Program-made: the position numbers and the translations under genes
In this document: piece after piece, positions 52,985 through 63,322 of the stretch
Position numbering within the stretch: position 1 is the first letter of the stretch
How the letters are laid out: each line of letters begins with the position of its first letter
Notes under the pieces: generated by a model
Told to the model about the DNA's origin: nothing
Database searches by the model: none
The model's input: only the letters and a program-made list of their open reading frames with translations
Source of the DNA: Pipra filicauda
Lineage: Eukaryota > Chordata > Aves > Passeriformes > Pipridae
Length of the DNA: 64,000 nucleotides
Reading direction: 5' to 3'
Assembly: GCF_003945595.2 (NCBI RefSeq)
Contig: NW_024104758.1
Location: forward strand, 172,221 to 236,220

Positions 52985-54477
52985 GTTTCTCTGGCACTGG
53001 GAGTCAGTGGATGGATTTGGGAAGGCTGGATTTACTCCATTCCCACCCTCTCATGTGCTCTCCCTCCCTGTCACTATTGGCCAGGTGACCACGAGGCCCT
53101 TACTGTGTCCAGGTGTGATGGTGTCACCTCCCTTCAGTCCCATCCCAGGGGTGATCCCCCAGGATTGTACCCGAGGCTGGGAAGGGCCAGGCACTGATCC
53201 CAGTGAGGTAAAAGTGCCTGAAGGTGTGTTGGAAAAGCCCTGGGAAAGGAGCTTTGTTGGAGCACAAGAGCTGTGTTGGAGCTGATCTCTGATACCTACC
53301 CAGGGCAGGGCTGCTGGAGGGGCTGCAGGCAGAGGGGAATTGGGTGATAATGACCACAAAGCAGCACAAAAGGGGGGATTTGTCATTCTAAGGAAGGGAA
53401 GGAAGGAGAGCAGCAGAGCAGGGATCAGGACTCTGAACAGCAGGTTTCAGCTCAGCCAGGGAAGCAGCAGCAGGAGCCTCCCGGGGGGAGAGGCAAAGGG
53501 AACTGCAGCAGCTCTGCCTGACCCCCAGGAACCTGCTCCAAACCACAGCCTCCCGTGGCAAAGGGGAGCCAGCCATTCCTGAGGCTGCTCCTGCACCCTC
53601 TGAGGACATGGAGAAATGAAAAGAATCCTCCAGGAAACCAGAAATAGGGACAGATGGCTAAGGATAAACACAAAGGAATAAACTCTTCCCTATGGAAGTA
53701 AGATCAGACAGGAGAAGGCGAAAAATGGGCAAAGAACTTAAAAGACAAAAAGGTATAAACGTCTCAGAAATAAGAGGAAGACAAAGGCAGGGAAGGGAAG
53801 CAAGTGAAGGCTGGGGCCTTATTGTTTCAGCCTTCAGGAGAAGGTTAACTGTGACCAGGCACTCACTCAATTATCTTAACAAGGGGTTAACAGGGAAAGA
53901 AGAGATTAGGGTGTGCTCAGATAAATCAGATACCTGATGAAATCCACACCAGGGAACTCACTGAACTGGGATGGAAAGCCCCAAATCAGTGGTGGATATC
54001 AGGGGGTGAGGGACAGGGCAGGGTTGTGGAGGTGCAAAGCCAGCACCTGCCCTCAGATGGAAGATTACCGAGCTGGAAGCTGAGATGGAATCCCTGAGGA
54101 GGTACTTGGGGAACGATTAAATAATCAGTTTGTGGGTACAGAGAGGATATTAAGGTAATAAGGCAGAGCCCACAGGGATTTTTCAGGAAGAAATCACGAC
54201 AAGGCAGTGGTTTGCTCTGATGGGATAATGGCCCTGAGGTGAGGGAGTGACTTGGGCACTGGCTGAGCCCGTGGTGACACTCACCCTTCCAAACTCCTCC
54301 TCGGGGTTTCTGCCACACCCAGGGCTGTTTGAACTGGTACTTTTTCACCTGATTGTTCAGAGATGCCTTAAGTGGCCACCAGCTGACAGTGGAGCTCTTT
54401 TTGGAAGCACTGGCAGGTTTCAGATGAATGGCAAAAGCAAAGCAAAGCTGAATATAGAGGAGAGATCACCTTATTCC
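52985..54477. other. single-copy DNA, nothing recognised
   Basis: GC-rich to 53590; purine-rich at 53690-53830. Frames at 52532-53285 start in CR1. No gene seen. Confidence 0.45.
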
Positions 54478-54659
54478 ACCCCCTGCCACGGGCAGGGACA
54501 CCTTCCACTCTCCCAGGTTGCTCCAAGCCCCGTCCAACCTGGCCTTGGACACTCCCAGGGATCCAGGGGCAGCCACAGCTTCTCTGGGCAATCTGTGCCA
54601 GGGCCTGCCCACCCTCCCAGCCAAGGATTTCTTTCTAAGTCAACCCTCCTTCAGTTTGA
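54478..54659 (-). mobile_element. CR1 fragment, tip lost
   Basis: Begins ccaccccctgccacgggcag, so about 45 bp of the 3' end are missing. Then ccaagccccgtccaacctgg, cactcccagggatccagggg and so on to cctccttcagtttgaaa. Confidence 0.9.
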
Positions 54660-54690
54660 AACCCAAACCTTTCTGTGATTCTGTGATTTG
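54660..54690 (+). mobile_element. CR1 3' tip, opposite orientation
   Basis: Only acccaaacctttctgtgatt and ctgtgattt: a plus-strand CR1 tip and tail directly abutting the minus-strand copy on its left. It is very short and could be chance, but the tail pattern is specific. Confidence 0.55.
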
Positions 54691-55507
54691 CACAGTGAAT
54701 ATTTCTGGAGATGGGTGATTTGTCCAGGGCCTTGTGACAAAGCTGTAATCCCACAGGGCAGAGCATTTTCTTCTGCTCTCAGGCTTTTTAGAGCCACTGC
54801 CAGTCACTGCACCTGCTGGGACCTCTGTGTACACAGACTGTGCCCCTGAAGAGACTCCTCTGTTTGTAACATATATGAAAGAAGTAATTTAAATTTAAAA
54901 ATAGAACGCTATAAATATTTTCAATTGAAATTCTGTATTTAGAATTCATTACATTAGTTTGGGAAACCCCATATTCAGGCAATGGGAACATCCCAGCTTG
55001 GGTCTGTCTTGGTTTATGGGATTCCTTCTGAAAACACCCTTCATGCAATGATGTTGTACAACCTCGGGTGGTGCTGTATTTGTTTGGAGCAGTTCTCACA
55101 GAGTTTTCTAAGCTCTGAATCAATGCCTGCTGGAAACAGGTGAATATCCCTGGGCTTTGGTTGGTGTTTTCCCATAAAACCCCAGCATCAAAACCTTGAG
55201 ATTTATCTTGAATGCCTGTAACCAACAACCACACTGGGGGAGAATATTCTTATAATGTAATTTTTTCCCCTTTTGGAGCATGTTTTTAACAGAAAAGCAA
55301 GCGAGACATCCGAATGAATTTTATATGTTCCCTGAACTGCTCCAGCTTTGAAATAACTCAGCTTGAGGTTTTAGTCAATAGGAATGGAGACATTTAAAAA
55401 ATCCGTGTGCTCTTCTGTCAATAAAAGGTGGCAAAAGGTTAAAGAGGTGAAAATAGAGAAGGGAGAGCCAGAGCCAGTGCAGAGCAACCTCCATGGGGAG
55501 CAGCCAC
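54691..55507. other. AT-rich single-copy DNA
   Basis: AT-rich at 54860-54970 and 55240-55400. No gene seen. Confidence 0.5.
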
Positions 55508-55733
55508 TGGGAACGGGAACAGGGCACTGGAGAGGGCTTTGGGAAAGGCTCCCAGCTGGGAACAGGGCTTTGGAGAGGGGTTTGGGAAAGGGTCTCAGCT
55601 GGGAACAGGGCTTTGGAGAGGGGTTTGGGAAAGGGTCTCAGCTGGGAACAGGGCTTTGGAGAGGGGTTTGGGAAAGGCTCCCAGCTGGGAACAGGGCTTT
55701 GGAGAGGGGTTTGGGAAAGGGTCTCAGCTGGGC
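55508..55733. repeat. minisatellite, 43-bp unit, about 5 copies
   Basis: Unit: gggaacagggctttggagag plus gggtttgggaaagggtctc and agct. Two kinds of unit end occur, ggctcccagct and gggtctcagct, in the order C-T-T-C-T. 43 is not a multiple of 3, yet all frames are open across the array. Confidence 0.96.
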
Positions 55734-55833
55734 TGCTCTGGGTGGAAAATGGTTGGGTACAATGGAAATGGGAATAAAGGATTCCTGGTGTGGAGATCGT
55801 TCTGCAGGGAACAGGGATGGGCCAGCAGAGGAT

Positions 55834-55991
55834 TCTGTAGGATCCCAGACTGGGTTGGGTGAGAAGGGACCTCAAAGCCCATCCAGTGCCACCCTTGCTG
55901 TGGGCAGGGACACCTTCCACTAGCCCAGGTTGCTCCAACTGGCCTTGGACACTTGCAGGGATCCAGGGGCAGCCACAGCTTCTCTGGGCAA
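55834..55991 (-). mobile_element. CR1 3'-end fragment, main group
   Basis: Tip complement taggatcccagactgggttg, then ccacccttgctgtgggcagg and ctccaactggccttggacac (a 3-bp deletion) to agcttctctgggca. Truncated there. Confidence 0.92.
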
Positions 55992-56602
55992 AGTCTTGTT
56001 TCCCTTTAGTCCTGTACATCCCACTGAGGTCACCTCCCTGCAATCCTGGCACCTTCTGTGCTCCCCTTTGCCCCTCTGGAGCCCATTCCCATGGAAACTT
56101 GCCCCTCAGTGCAGCTCATCTTCAGTAAATCCCTGGTGTGGGGAGGATCTATGGAACATACATTACTGCATAATTAGGAAAAAAGCACCTGTGCTGCCTT
56201 CAGTGGGCACCAGGCAGAGGATCAGCTCTAATAGTGCTGTTTGCAAATATCAAATAATAAAGGGAAGTGTGACAATAATGAAGTAAGTAATCAGAGGAGC
56301 TGTTGAGTACAGGTGCCTCCATTTACAGCTCTTTCATCAAAGAGAAAATTAAGCGCTCTCAGAATATTACGGCAAATTGCTCCTGTTCCATGACTGCTAA
56401 TCAGGAGCAGGGTGGGAATGCAGCAGGGGAAATGTGCTGGAGCAATTATGGGGGGGGATGATTAGGGCCTGGAGCACATCATGGGACAGGGAACGGGCTC
56501 CTTTTCTCTGCCTGCAGATGGAAATGGAAATGTTTGTGGCAAAACCAAGCACCAGAAGTGCAGGACAGGCAGCAGCTCTGTGAGCCTGGGGGTGGTACAG
56601 AC
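55992..56602. other. single-copy DNA, AT-rich in part
   Basis: AT-rich at 56160-56400; G-run near 56450-56457. No gene seen. Confidence 0.5.
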
Positions 56603-56697
56603 AGGGAATCAGGGGGTCACTGAGGCTGCAAGAGACCTCCAAGGTATCAACCCCAGCCTTTGTCTAATCCCACCATGCCCACTGAACCACACCATGA
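56603..56697 (-). mobile_element. CR1 3'-end fragment, old
   Basis: Ggaatcagggggtcactgag, gctgcaagagacctccaagg, then aaccccagcctttgtctaat and ccaccatgcccactgaacca. Matches the general avian pattern of older CR1 3' ends. Confidence 0.75.
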
Positions 56698-56724
56698 AGG
56701 GCTGTGTTGACTCATGGCCTGAGG

Positions 56725-56968
56725 GGGCAGCTGGAGCTGTGCCAGGGAGGGTCAGGGTGGATCTCAGGACAAGGTTCTTCCCCCAGAGGGTGGTTGGCAC
56801 TGCCCAGGCTGCCCAGGGCAGTGGGCACGGCCCCAAGGCTGCCAGAGCTCCAGGAGGGTTTGGATGATCCTCTGGGGCACAGGGGGGGATTGTTGGGGTG
56901 TCCTGGGCAGGGCCAGGGCTTGGACTGGATGGTCCTTGGGGGTCCCTGAGCAAAGATCTCTGTGCTGT
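56725..56968 (+). mobile_element. CR1 fragment, third group, most complete
   Basis: Ggctgg-free start at gggggcagctggagctgtgc, then cctcaggacaaggttcttcc, agagggtggttggcactgcc, gattgttggggtgtcctggg, ttggactggatggtccttgg and a decayed tip (tccctgagcaaagatctctg). Serves as the reference for the broken copy at 46820. Confidence 0.9.
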
Positions 56969-57399
56969 AAGAGCAGGCAGGCTCTGCTTCCCATCAGCCT
57001 CAGGATTACCATGGTGAGCCAGCCCAAAGATGGCTTGGGTTCTGGATATTTTGGGAGAGAGGAAAATATAATGCCATTATAAAAACAGGGTATCTCCATC
57101 TGTGCTTCTCTGCCAGTGTCTAGTTCTCTGTCACTGGGCTTTACAAATCCTTCACATTTCCTTTCATCTGATTTCTGGTGAGTTTGGGGTCACGGAGCTG
57201 TTCCTGTGCTGACACTGATGAGCAGATGTGCTGATATCTGCATGGATCTGCTTAATCCAGGCAGCAGGAAGCAAACCACTGCCTTTATTTATTGTGTGCT
57301 AGGCCACAGTGATACATGTCCTGTCATCCTACCACTGCTTCACACACAGAGCTCAGGGGGAAAGAGCTGGAGCCCAGGCCACAGCTGTTGGTGTGGTCA
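56969..57399. other. single-copy DNA, nothing recognised
   Basis: No gene or repeat recognised. Confidence 0.5.
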
Positions 57400-57527
57400 T
57401 GGAATCCCAGACTGGTTTGGGTTGGGAGGGACCCTAAAGCCCATCCAGTGCCACCCCCTGCCATGGGCAGGGACACCTCCCACTGTCCCAGGTTGCTCCA
57501 AGCCCTGTCCAACCTGGCCTTGGTCAT
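57400..57527 (-). mobile_element. CR1 3'-end fragment, main group
   Basis: Tcatggaatcccagactggt, then ggttgggagggaccctaaag and ccactgtcccaggttgctcc. Truncated after aacctggccttgg. Confidence 0.92.
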
Positions 57528-57845
57528 TGCTTTTGGGTTGTGTTTGTACAGGGGTGAAGAGGGGCATCCAGCTGGTTCCCTGGAAAAGGGGCAGTGGGAG
57601 TCTGGGAAGGTGAGTAAGTATGTCCTGGATGTTTGGATGGGAAAGTCAAGCATGCAGGTTAACCTTCCCAAAAAATTGGGCTGCACTGATGGGGCAGAGC
57701 CCAGCCCTGAGGTTTGCTGCCCCAAGGGGGTGGGAGGCCCCTCTGTGGGGAGGATGGGTGTGCTGGGCCACCCCTGCGAGGGGCTGGTGTTCACCGTGGG
57801 GAGCACGAGCTGAGTGTTGGCTCTGCCAAAACACCAGTTCCTGAA
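57528..57845. other. GC-rich single-copy DNA
   Basis: No gene seen. Overlapping frames on both strands continue into CR1 on either side. Confidence 0.5.
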
Positions 57846-58048
57846 TCCCAGGATCCCTGAGGCTGGAAAAGCCCTCCCAGCCCATGGATCCCCCCTGTGC
57901 CCGATGCCCACCTTGTCCCCCAGCCCAGAGCACTGAGTGCCACGGCCAGGCCTTCCTGGGACACCTCCAGGGCTGGGCACTCCAGACCTCCCTGGGCAGC
58001 CCCTGCCAAGGCCTGACAGCCCTTTCCAGGGAGAAATTCCTCCTGAGG
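57846..58048 (-). mobile_element. CR1 3'-end fragment, J-like
   Basis: Tip complement caggatccctgaggctggaa, then the same series as 47524 to cagggagaaattcctcctg. Differs at cctgacagccc where 47524 reads cctcaccaccc. Confidence 0.94.
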
Positions 58049-58266
58049 GGAAGGTCTGTGGGAGCTCTGAAATAGGGACAGATTCACCCCTGGGATCCTG
58101 GGCTGTGTTCCCATTAGTGGGGCTGCTGGACACACCCTGGAGATATAAACTCCAATTCTTCAGGAATGACCCCCCAGACCCCCTTCCTGGGGCTCACACT
58201 GCTGCTGCTCTGATTCTTCAACACAGAGCAGGTTGTGCAGATCTGGCTGCTGCCATCAGGTAGCAT

Positions 58267-58358
58267 GGGATGTGATCTTGGGGTATGTTCCTGGGATGTG
58301 ATCTCGGGATGTGTTCCTGGGATGTGTTCTGGGGATGTGATCCCGGGATGTGTTCCCA
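58267..58358. repeat. short tandem repeat, 13-bp unit, 7 copies
   Basis: Gggatgtg recurs every 13 bp at 58267, 58293, 58306, 58319, 58332 and 58345, with a diverged unit (ggggtatg) at 58280. Fillers alternate between atctc/atccc and ttcct/ttctg. It lies immediately upstream of the CpG-rich segment. Confidence 0.96.
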
Positions 58359-58620
58359 GCCCGTGGCTCGGCGGGCGGGGCAGAGCCGAGCCGAGCCCAG
58401 CGTCCCCTCCCCGCTGCTGCCGAGAGCGCTTTCCCGTTTCCCATTTCCCCGGCCCATCCTCTCCCGATCCCGCTGCCGTGCCCGCGGGGCCGCTCCCGTG
58501 CTGCGAGCTTTGCAAAGCTGTGTCTGAATTCGCTCCCAGCTGCTGCAATGTTGCTCTGACAGCCCTGGATCGTTCCTCTTCCTGGGCTAAGAGCTGCGTC
58601 TCACGGGCACTTAAAGTTCT
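58359..58620. promoter_or_regulatory. CpG-rich segment, candidate CpG-island promoter
   Basis: Dense CpG with a GC-box-like ggcgggcggggcagag near 58370 and further CpG runs (gctgccgagagcgctttccc, tgcccgcggggccgctcccg). This is the most CpG-island-like piece in the window. No TATA box or clear exon is visible. A retained promoter of an untranslated first exon is possible but unproven. Confidence 0.35.
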
Positions 58621-58742
58621 TCTAAACAGATGTAGAGGGAAAAAAGCCCTGGTTATACAACGTTAGTTAGACCATGAGGGGGTTTCCTAATCTTCAGGGG
58701 TTTGAGCCTCTCAAGGAAGACACTGCTGTAATTTCTGCATCT

Positions 58743-58837
58743 TGGAATCACAGAATTGTTTAGGTTGGAAAAACCCTTCAAGATCACTGAGTGCAACTGT
58801 TCCCCAGCACTGCCCGGGCACCACTAACCCCTGTCCC
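58743..58837 (-). mobile_element. CR1 3'-end fragment, different subfamily
   Basis: Tggaatcacagaattgttta, ggttggaaaaacccttcaag, atcactgagtgcaactgttc and cagcactgcccgggcaccac: the 3' end typical of older CR1 lineages. Confidence 0.82.
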
Positions 58838-58926
58838 CTGAGTGGGAGGTGTCCCTGCCCATGGCAGGGGGTGGAACAGGATGAGCTTTAAGGTCCCTTC
58901 CCACCCAAACCAGTCTGTGGTTCCAT
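58838..58926 (+). mobile_element. CR1 3'-end fragment, main group
   Basis: Gagtgggaggtgtccctgcc, gggtggaacaggatgagctt and the tip accagtctgtggttccatgg. It abuts the minus-strand fragment at 58743-58837 directly. Confidence 0.88.
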
Positions 58927-59361
58927 GGGGTCCCCCCAGGGCAGTGTCAGCCGTGGGAATGCTGCCAACCCCCTTCCCAAAGAGCTTGGGCAGTGCTGGA
59001 GCCTCAGACCTCAGCCCCCTCCTTCAACAAATATGGATTAAAAAAGTATTCTCTACTTTAGCAGAATTGTTTGTGCATAACAGCATTTCAAATACCCTTT
59101 TGTTTTTGCTCTTGGTGAAATCTGAATGCAAAACCTTCATCATCCTGGGTTTATTTATTTGTTTACTCTCTTATTTATTTCTCCCTTCCCTCCTCGCTTC
59201 CCTCCAGCTCTTGGGTGTCTGTGGGAAAGCAGAGATAAGTTAATCTGAACAAAACATGGTAATACTTGAAAAAGTCCTTCCCATCAAATTACAGGGAACA
59301 GCAGTTCCTTCTCATCTGTGCTCCATATTGCCATGTCTGCTCTGATCACAGTCGGTGCTGG
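58927..59361. other. single-copy DNA, nothing recognised
   Basis: T/A-rich at 59030-59200. No gene seen. Confidence 0.5.
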
Positions 59362-59492
59362 GCAGCACAGCCAGGATCTGCTGTCCTGAGTCCCTGGGCT
59401 GCACTGCCCCAGTGACCAACAGCACAGCCAGGATCTGCTGTCCTGAGTCCCTGGGCTGCACTGCCCCAGTGACCAACAGCACAGCCAGGCTC
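59362..59492. repeat. tandem repeat, 57-bp unit, about 2.3 copies
   Basis: Units contain agcacagccaggatctgctg, tcctgagtccctgggctgca and ctgccccagtgaccaac. The first two are identical over the full unit; the third is partial. 57 is a multiple of 3, so frames repeat every 19 residues. Confidence 0.96.
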
Positions 59493-59834
59493 TGGAGCTG
59501 ATGCTGATCAAAGGCACAGGATACAGTCCACAGGAAAACAAGGGGGGGGACAACACATTTCACCCCCCAAGGGTCTGTCTGTCTGCAAAAATCTCCTTGG
59601 AATATTTATACCTGGTTTTGTTTTTCATTTTAAAGGGTTCTTTTTTCCTCCTTGCGACTGTTCAGCCCTGGCTCCCGGTGACACTGCCCTGTATTTTAAA
59701 GACAACATGGACTTTAATTGACTGTCTTTTATAAATATCCCAATTATTTCTTCATTTCAAAAGAAAAGTGTTCCCCTGCAGCCCGGGGCTCCTGCTGCCA
59801 CCCCAGGGAGCTGCTGCAGGGACTGCAGAGGGGG
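59493..59834. other. single-copy spacer before the GTGGCA array
   Basis: AT-rich at 59580-59770. Nothing recognised. Confidence 0.5.
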
Positions 59835-60855
59835 GAGAGGTGGCACTGGGGGTGGGGGTGGCAGTGGGGCGATGGTGGCAGTGGCAGCACTGGCACTGGC
59901 AGTGCTGGTGGCGATGCGGGAGTTGTGGTGGCAGTGGTGGTGGCAGTGGCAGAGGAGACAATGGCAGTGGCAGTGCTGTTGGTGGCAGTGGTGACAATGA
60001 TAGTGGCAGTGGTGACAGTAGCAGTGCTGTTGGTGGCAGTGGTGACAGTGGCAGTGGTGACAGTGACAACAGTGACAGTGATGACAATGGTGAGAGTGGC
60101 AGTGGTGACAGTGGTGGCAGTGACTGTGGCAGTGTCAGTGGTGGCAGTGGTGATGGAGGTGACAGTGCCAGTTGTGGCAGTGCCAGCTGTGGCAGTGACT
60201 GTGGCAGTGACAACAGTGGCAGTGGCTGTGCTGGTGGTGACAACAGCTGTGCTGGCAGTGCCAGCGGTGGCAGTGGCTGTGGCTGTGGTGACAACGGTGA
60301 CAGTGGCTGTACTGGCAGTGACAGTGGTGACAGTGGCCATGGTGACAGCGGTGACAGTGGCAGTGGCAGTGGTGGCAGTGACAGTGGTGACAGTGGCAGT
60401 GGCAGTGGTGGCAGTGACAGCAGTGACAGTGGTGACAGAGGCTGTGGTGCTGTGGTGGCAGTGGCAGCGGTGGCAGTAGCTCTGGTGGCAGTGGCAGTGC
60501 CAGCGGTGGCAGTGGCAGTGTCAGCGGTGGCAGTGGCTCTGGTGGCAGTGGCAGTGTCAGCGGTGGCAGTGGCAGTGTCAGCGGTGGCAGTGGCAGTGTC
60601 AGCGGTGGCAGGGGCTCTGGTGGCAGTGGCAATGTCAGCGGTGGCAGTGGCAGTGCCAGCGGTGGCAGTAGCTCTGGTGGCAGTGGCAGTGTCAGCGGTG
60701 CCTGCGGTGGCAGTGGCAGTGGTAGCGGTGGCAGTGGCATTTTCAGCGGTGGCAGTGGCTCTGGTGGCAGTGGCAGTGTCAGCGGTGGCAGTAGCTCTGG
60801 TGGCAGTGGCAGTGCCAGCGGTGGCAGCAGCTCTGGTGGCAGTGGCAGTGCCAGC
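59835..60855. repeat. 1-kb GTGGCA-type array
   Basis: Built from ggcagt, ggtggc and gacagt hexamers. The left part (to about 60440) is dominated by gtgacagtggcagtggtgac; the right part has a 21-bp unit, gtcagcggtggcagtggcag plus t, interrupted by tagctctggtggc. One strand is G-rich and nearly free of runs of C. Frames are open on both strands (405 and 414 residues: Gly/Ser/Asp, Ala/Val or Thr/Ala-type strings depending on frame), which is expected of such hexamers and not evidence of a protein. Confidence 0.97.
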
Positions 60856-61110
60856 GGCCATGCCCCGCGCCTGCAGCAGAGGGCAATGCAGGGAAGGCGA
60901 AGCGGCTCCCGGCAGAGCAGAGCAGGTCCCGCTCGCGGCCCCGGCGCTGCCCGAGCTCGGTCCGTGCCCCACACCCAGTCCCTGATTCCCGCACATCCCC
61001 CGCGCCGGAGCAGCGGCACCTCCGTGTGCCCCCAGCGCACCAGCGCGTCCCTTCCCCGCTCCCGTGTTTCCCGAAGCTGGAGCCCAACGGCCCCGAAGTT
61101 TCCTGTGACA
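60856..61110. promoter_or_regulatory. CpG-rich segment, candidate CpG island
   Basis: Adjoins the GTGGCA array. CpG-dense (gcgaagcggctcccggc, cccgctcgcggccccggcgc, cccccgcgccggagcagcgg). Together with 58359-58620 it brackets the array. No exon or TATA box is recognised. Function is inferred from composition. Confidence 0.33.
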
Positions 61111-62091
61111 CAGACAGAGATTTCTGGTTTTATTTTTAACAACAGACGCCTCGCAGTGTCACCCGTCACGTGTTCCAGTATCGTACCCAGCCATGGAACG
61201 GAATAACGGGATTATTCCTGGCAGGGAACCGGGATGCAGCTGCAGACCTGGAACGCTTTGGATGCTGCACAGAAATAAACTCTCCCTCCCCTCGCTGGGC
61301 TGCTCCTGGAAATGCTGGGGAGCAGCTGGGAGTTATTTTTAAAGCTGGAAGTAGTCCTCTGCTTCCCAGAGCTTTAGTGCAGGTAGGAGAGGAGAGGGAA
61401 TTATCTGAAGCATTGTGCCACAGAGTCCCAGTGCCCATTACAAGGAAGGAGGCAGGAATACAGAGCAGGGAGGAAGGTGTGTTTGGAGCCTGGGAAAAGG
61501 GGAAGCTGAAAATGAACAAGAGCAAACAAAAGGCAGACTGCAGGATCTGCTCGGGGTGACAGTGGTGTGGGGGTTTGTGTCCCTCAGGGAGAGGCACAGC
61601 CAGGGTTGGGGTGCCTGCAGCTCTGCCAGGGATCAGGAGGCAGGACTGGGTTGGGATGGAGCTCACGGAGTCTGTGCTGATATGTGCTAAAGCAAGTTGG
61701 CTGGAATTATCAGGGAATACCCAGGTGGCTGGGAAGTGCTGATGATCAGAATATCAGCAGGGAATTTCTGATCCTCTGAACTGCCCAGTAGCCCTGACTG
61801 GGTTCACTGGTGAGTTGGTGTGCCCATGGTGTGCTCTGGGGCTGCAGCTGCTCCCTGGGATGATCCCGCAGCCAGGATGATCCCACAGCTGGGATGTGCC
61901 AGCTGCCAGCCCGTGTCTGCCTTCCTGCAGTGTCCTGCAGAGTCCAGGAGAGCTGGGAAGGGCTGGAGCTGCAGCCCAGCACTGTGGGGCCTGGTGTGCC
62001 CTGGCCCAGCCCTGCAGGGTGTGTTGGGTCACGGTGCCAGAACTCAGCAAAACAGGGCTCCATTTTCTGCCTGGTGTTCCAGGATGGGCAT
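61111..62091. other. single-copy DNA, nothing recognised
   Basis: Mixed composition. Minor tandem at 61857-61895 (gatgatcccgcagccaggat, then gatcccacagctgggatg). No gene seen. Confidence 0.45.
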
Positions 62092-62376
62092 CAAGGTTGG
62101 AGAGGAACTTTTTACAAGGGGCTGGAGTGCCAGGACAAGGGGGAATGGCTTCCCACTGCCAGGGGGCACGGTTAGATGGAATATTGGGAAGGAATTCTTC
62201 CCTGTGAGGGTGGGGATGCCCCTGGATCCTGGAAGTGTCCAAAGCCGGGTTGGACAGGGCTTGGAGCAACCTGGGCTAGTGGGAGGTGTCCCTGCCCATG
62301 GAAAAGGGTGGAATGAGATGAGCTTTAAGGTTCCCTTCCCACCAAAACCAGTGTGGGATTCCATGATTTCTGTGAT
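62092..62376 (+). mobile_element. CR1 fragment with internal deletion
   Basis: Leader present (gagaggaactttttacaagg; gacaagggggaatggcttcc) and ggaatattgggaaggaattc, but gtgaggtggggatg joins straight to gtgaggtggggatgcccctg-type sequence: the piece gaggccctggcccaggttgc with agagaagctgtggctg is missing (about 40 bp). The tip is intact (accagtgtgggattccatga). Confidence 0.93.
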
Positions 62377-63079
62377 CAATAAGTGGTGCTTTGCTCTCAG
62401 AAAGGAGACCCCCGGAGTGGGTGTGAGCCTGGCCTGGGGCACCTGGCAAGGGCAGATCCTGTCCTGCAGCACAGCCCTGCAGCACAGCCCTGCTCCCTCT
62501 GGGCAGGAGCAGAGGTTTGGTCCCGCTGTGGCAGCAGCTCCCAGGTGACCCCTGTGCAGCCAGGCCGTGTCCTTGCTGCCCTGTCACCCTGTGTCCCTCG
62601 CTGGCAGTGCCAGAGCCGCTGCAGAGCAACAGCAGCGCCGCGGGCACAGGGAGACAAAGTGAGGCTGATCCGTGTGACAAAAGGAGTGCTCAGGTCCTGC
62701 GGGGCTGCTGCCTTGTCCTGACAGTGGAGCAGCATGACTCAGGTCTGCCTGCCTGACCCCGGGTCCCTGTCCAGATGGCTCCTTGTGCTCCTGCTGGATC
62801 GGTGTGGGCAGGGCTGGGGCACCAGAGCTCCCAGGGCTCCCTCCCCTCACCCTCCTTCTGCTGGAGCCTGCTGGGCATCAACAGAAATGCCATTCTATTC
62901 TGGGACTCCGAACTACTGCTCTCAGTCTTTTATTGGGAGGATTTACAGCATTTGCCTCGTTCAGCCCCCTCCCCGTGGCATTACTGACCAGCAGGTCCCA
63001 CCCTGACCCCAGGCAGCTCTGAACCACAGGATCCACTGGGCCTGCCCCCAGTGCTGGGCTTGGCCTGCGGTGGTCACAT
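62377..63079. other. GC-rich single-copy DNA
   Basis: A short tandem ccctgcagcacag (about 2.5 units) lies at 62459-62492. No gene seen. Confidence 0.5.
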
Positions 63080-63322
63080 GGAATCAGAGAACCATCAAAG
63101 GGTTTGGGTGGGAAGGGACCTCAAAGCCCATCCAGTGCCACCCCTGCCATGGGCAGGGACACCTTCCACCAGCCCAGGTTGCTCCAACCTGGCCTTGGAC
63201 ACTTCCAGGGATCCAGGGGCAGCCACAGCTTCTCTGGGCAACCTGGGCCAGGGCCTCCCCACCCTCCCAGGGAACAACTCCTTCCATATATCTAATTTAA
63301 ACTTACTATTTGTTAGTTTGAA
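63080..63322 (-). mobile_element. CR1 fragment, main group
   Basis: Tip complement aatcagagaaccatcaaagg, then gggtttgggtgggaagggac and all landmarks to caccctcccagggaacaact. Beyond that it continues as atatctaatttaaacttact, resembling the general consensus rather than the usual cccatctctccc. Confidence 0.93.

Noticed and set aside
59752..60996. 405- and 414-residue frames over the GTGGCA array, resembling Gly/Ser or Ala/Val-rich proteins
   Set aside because: The composition follows directly from the hexamers, and opposite-strand frames are equally long. No start or splice context, no non-repeat domain.
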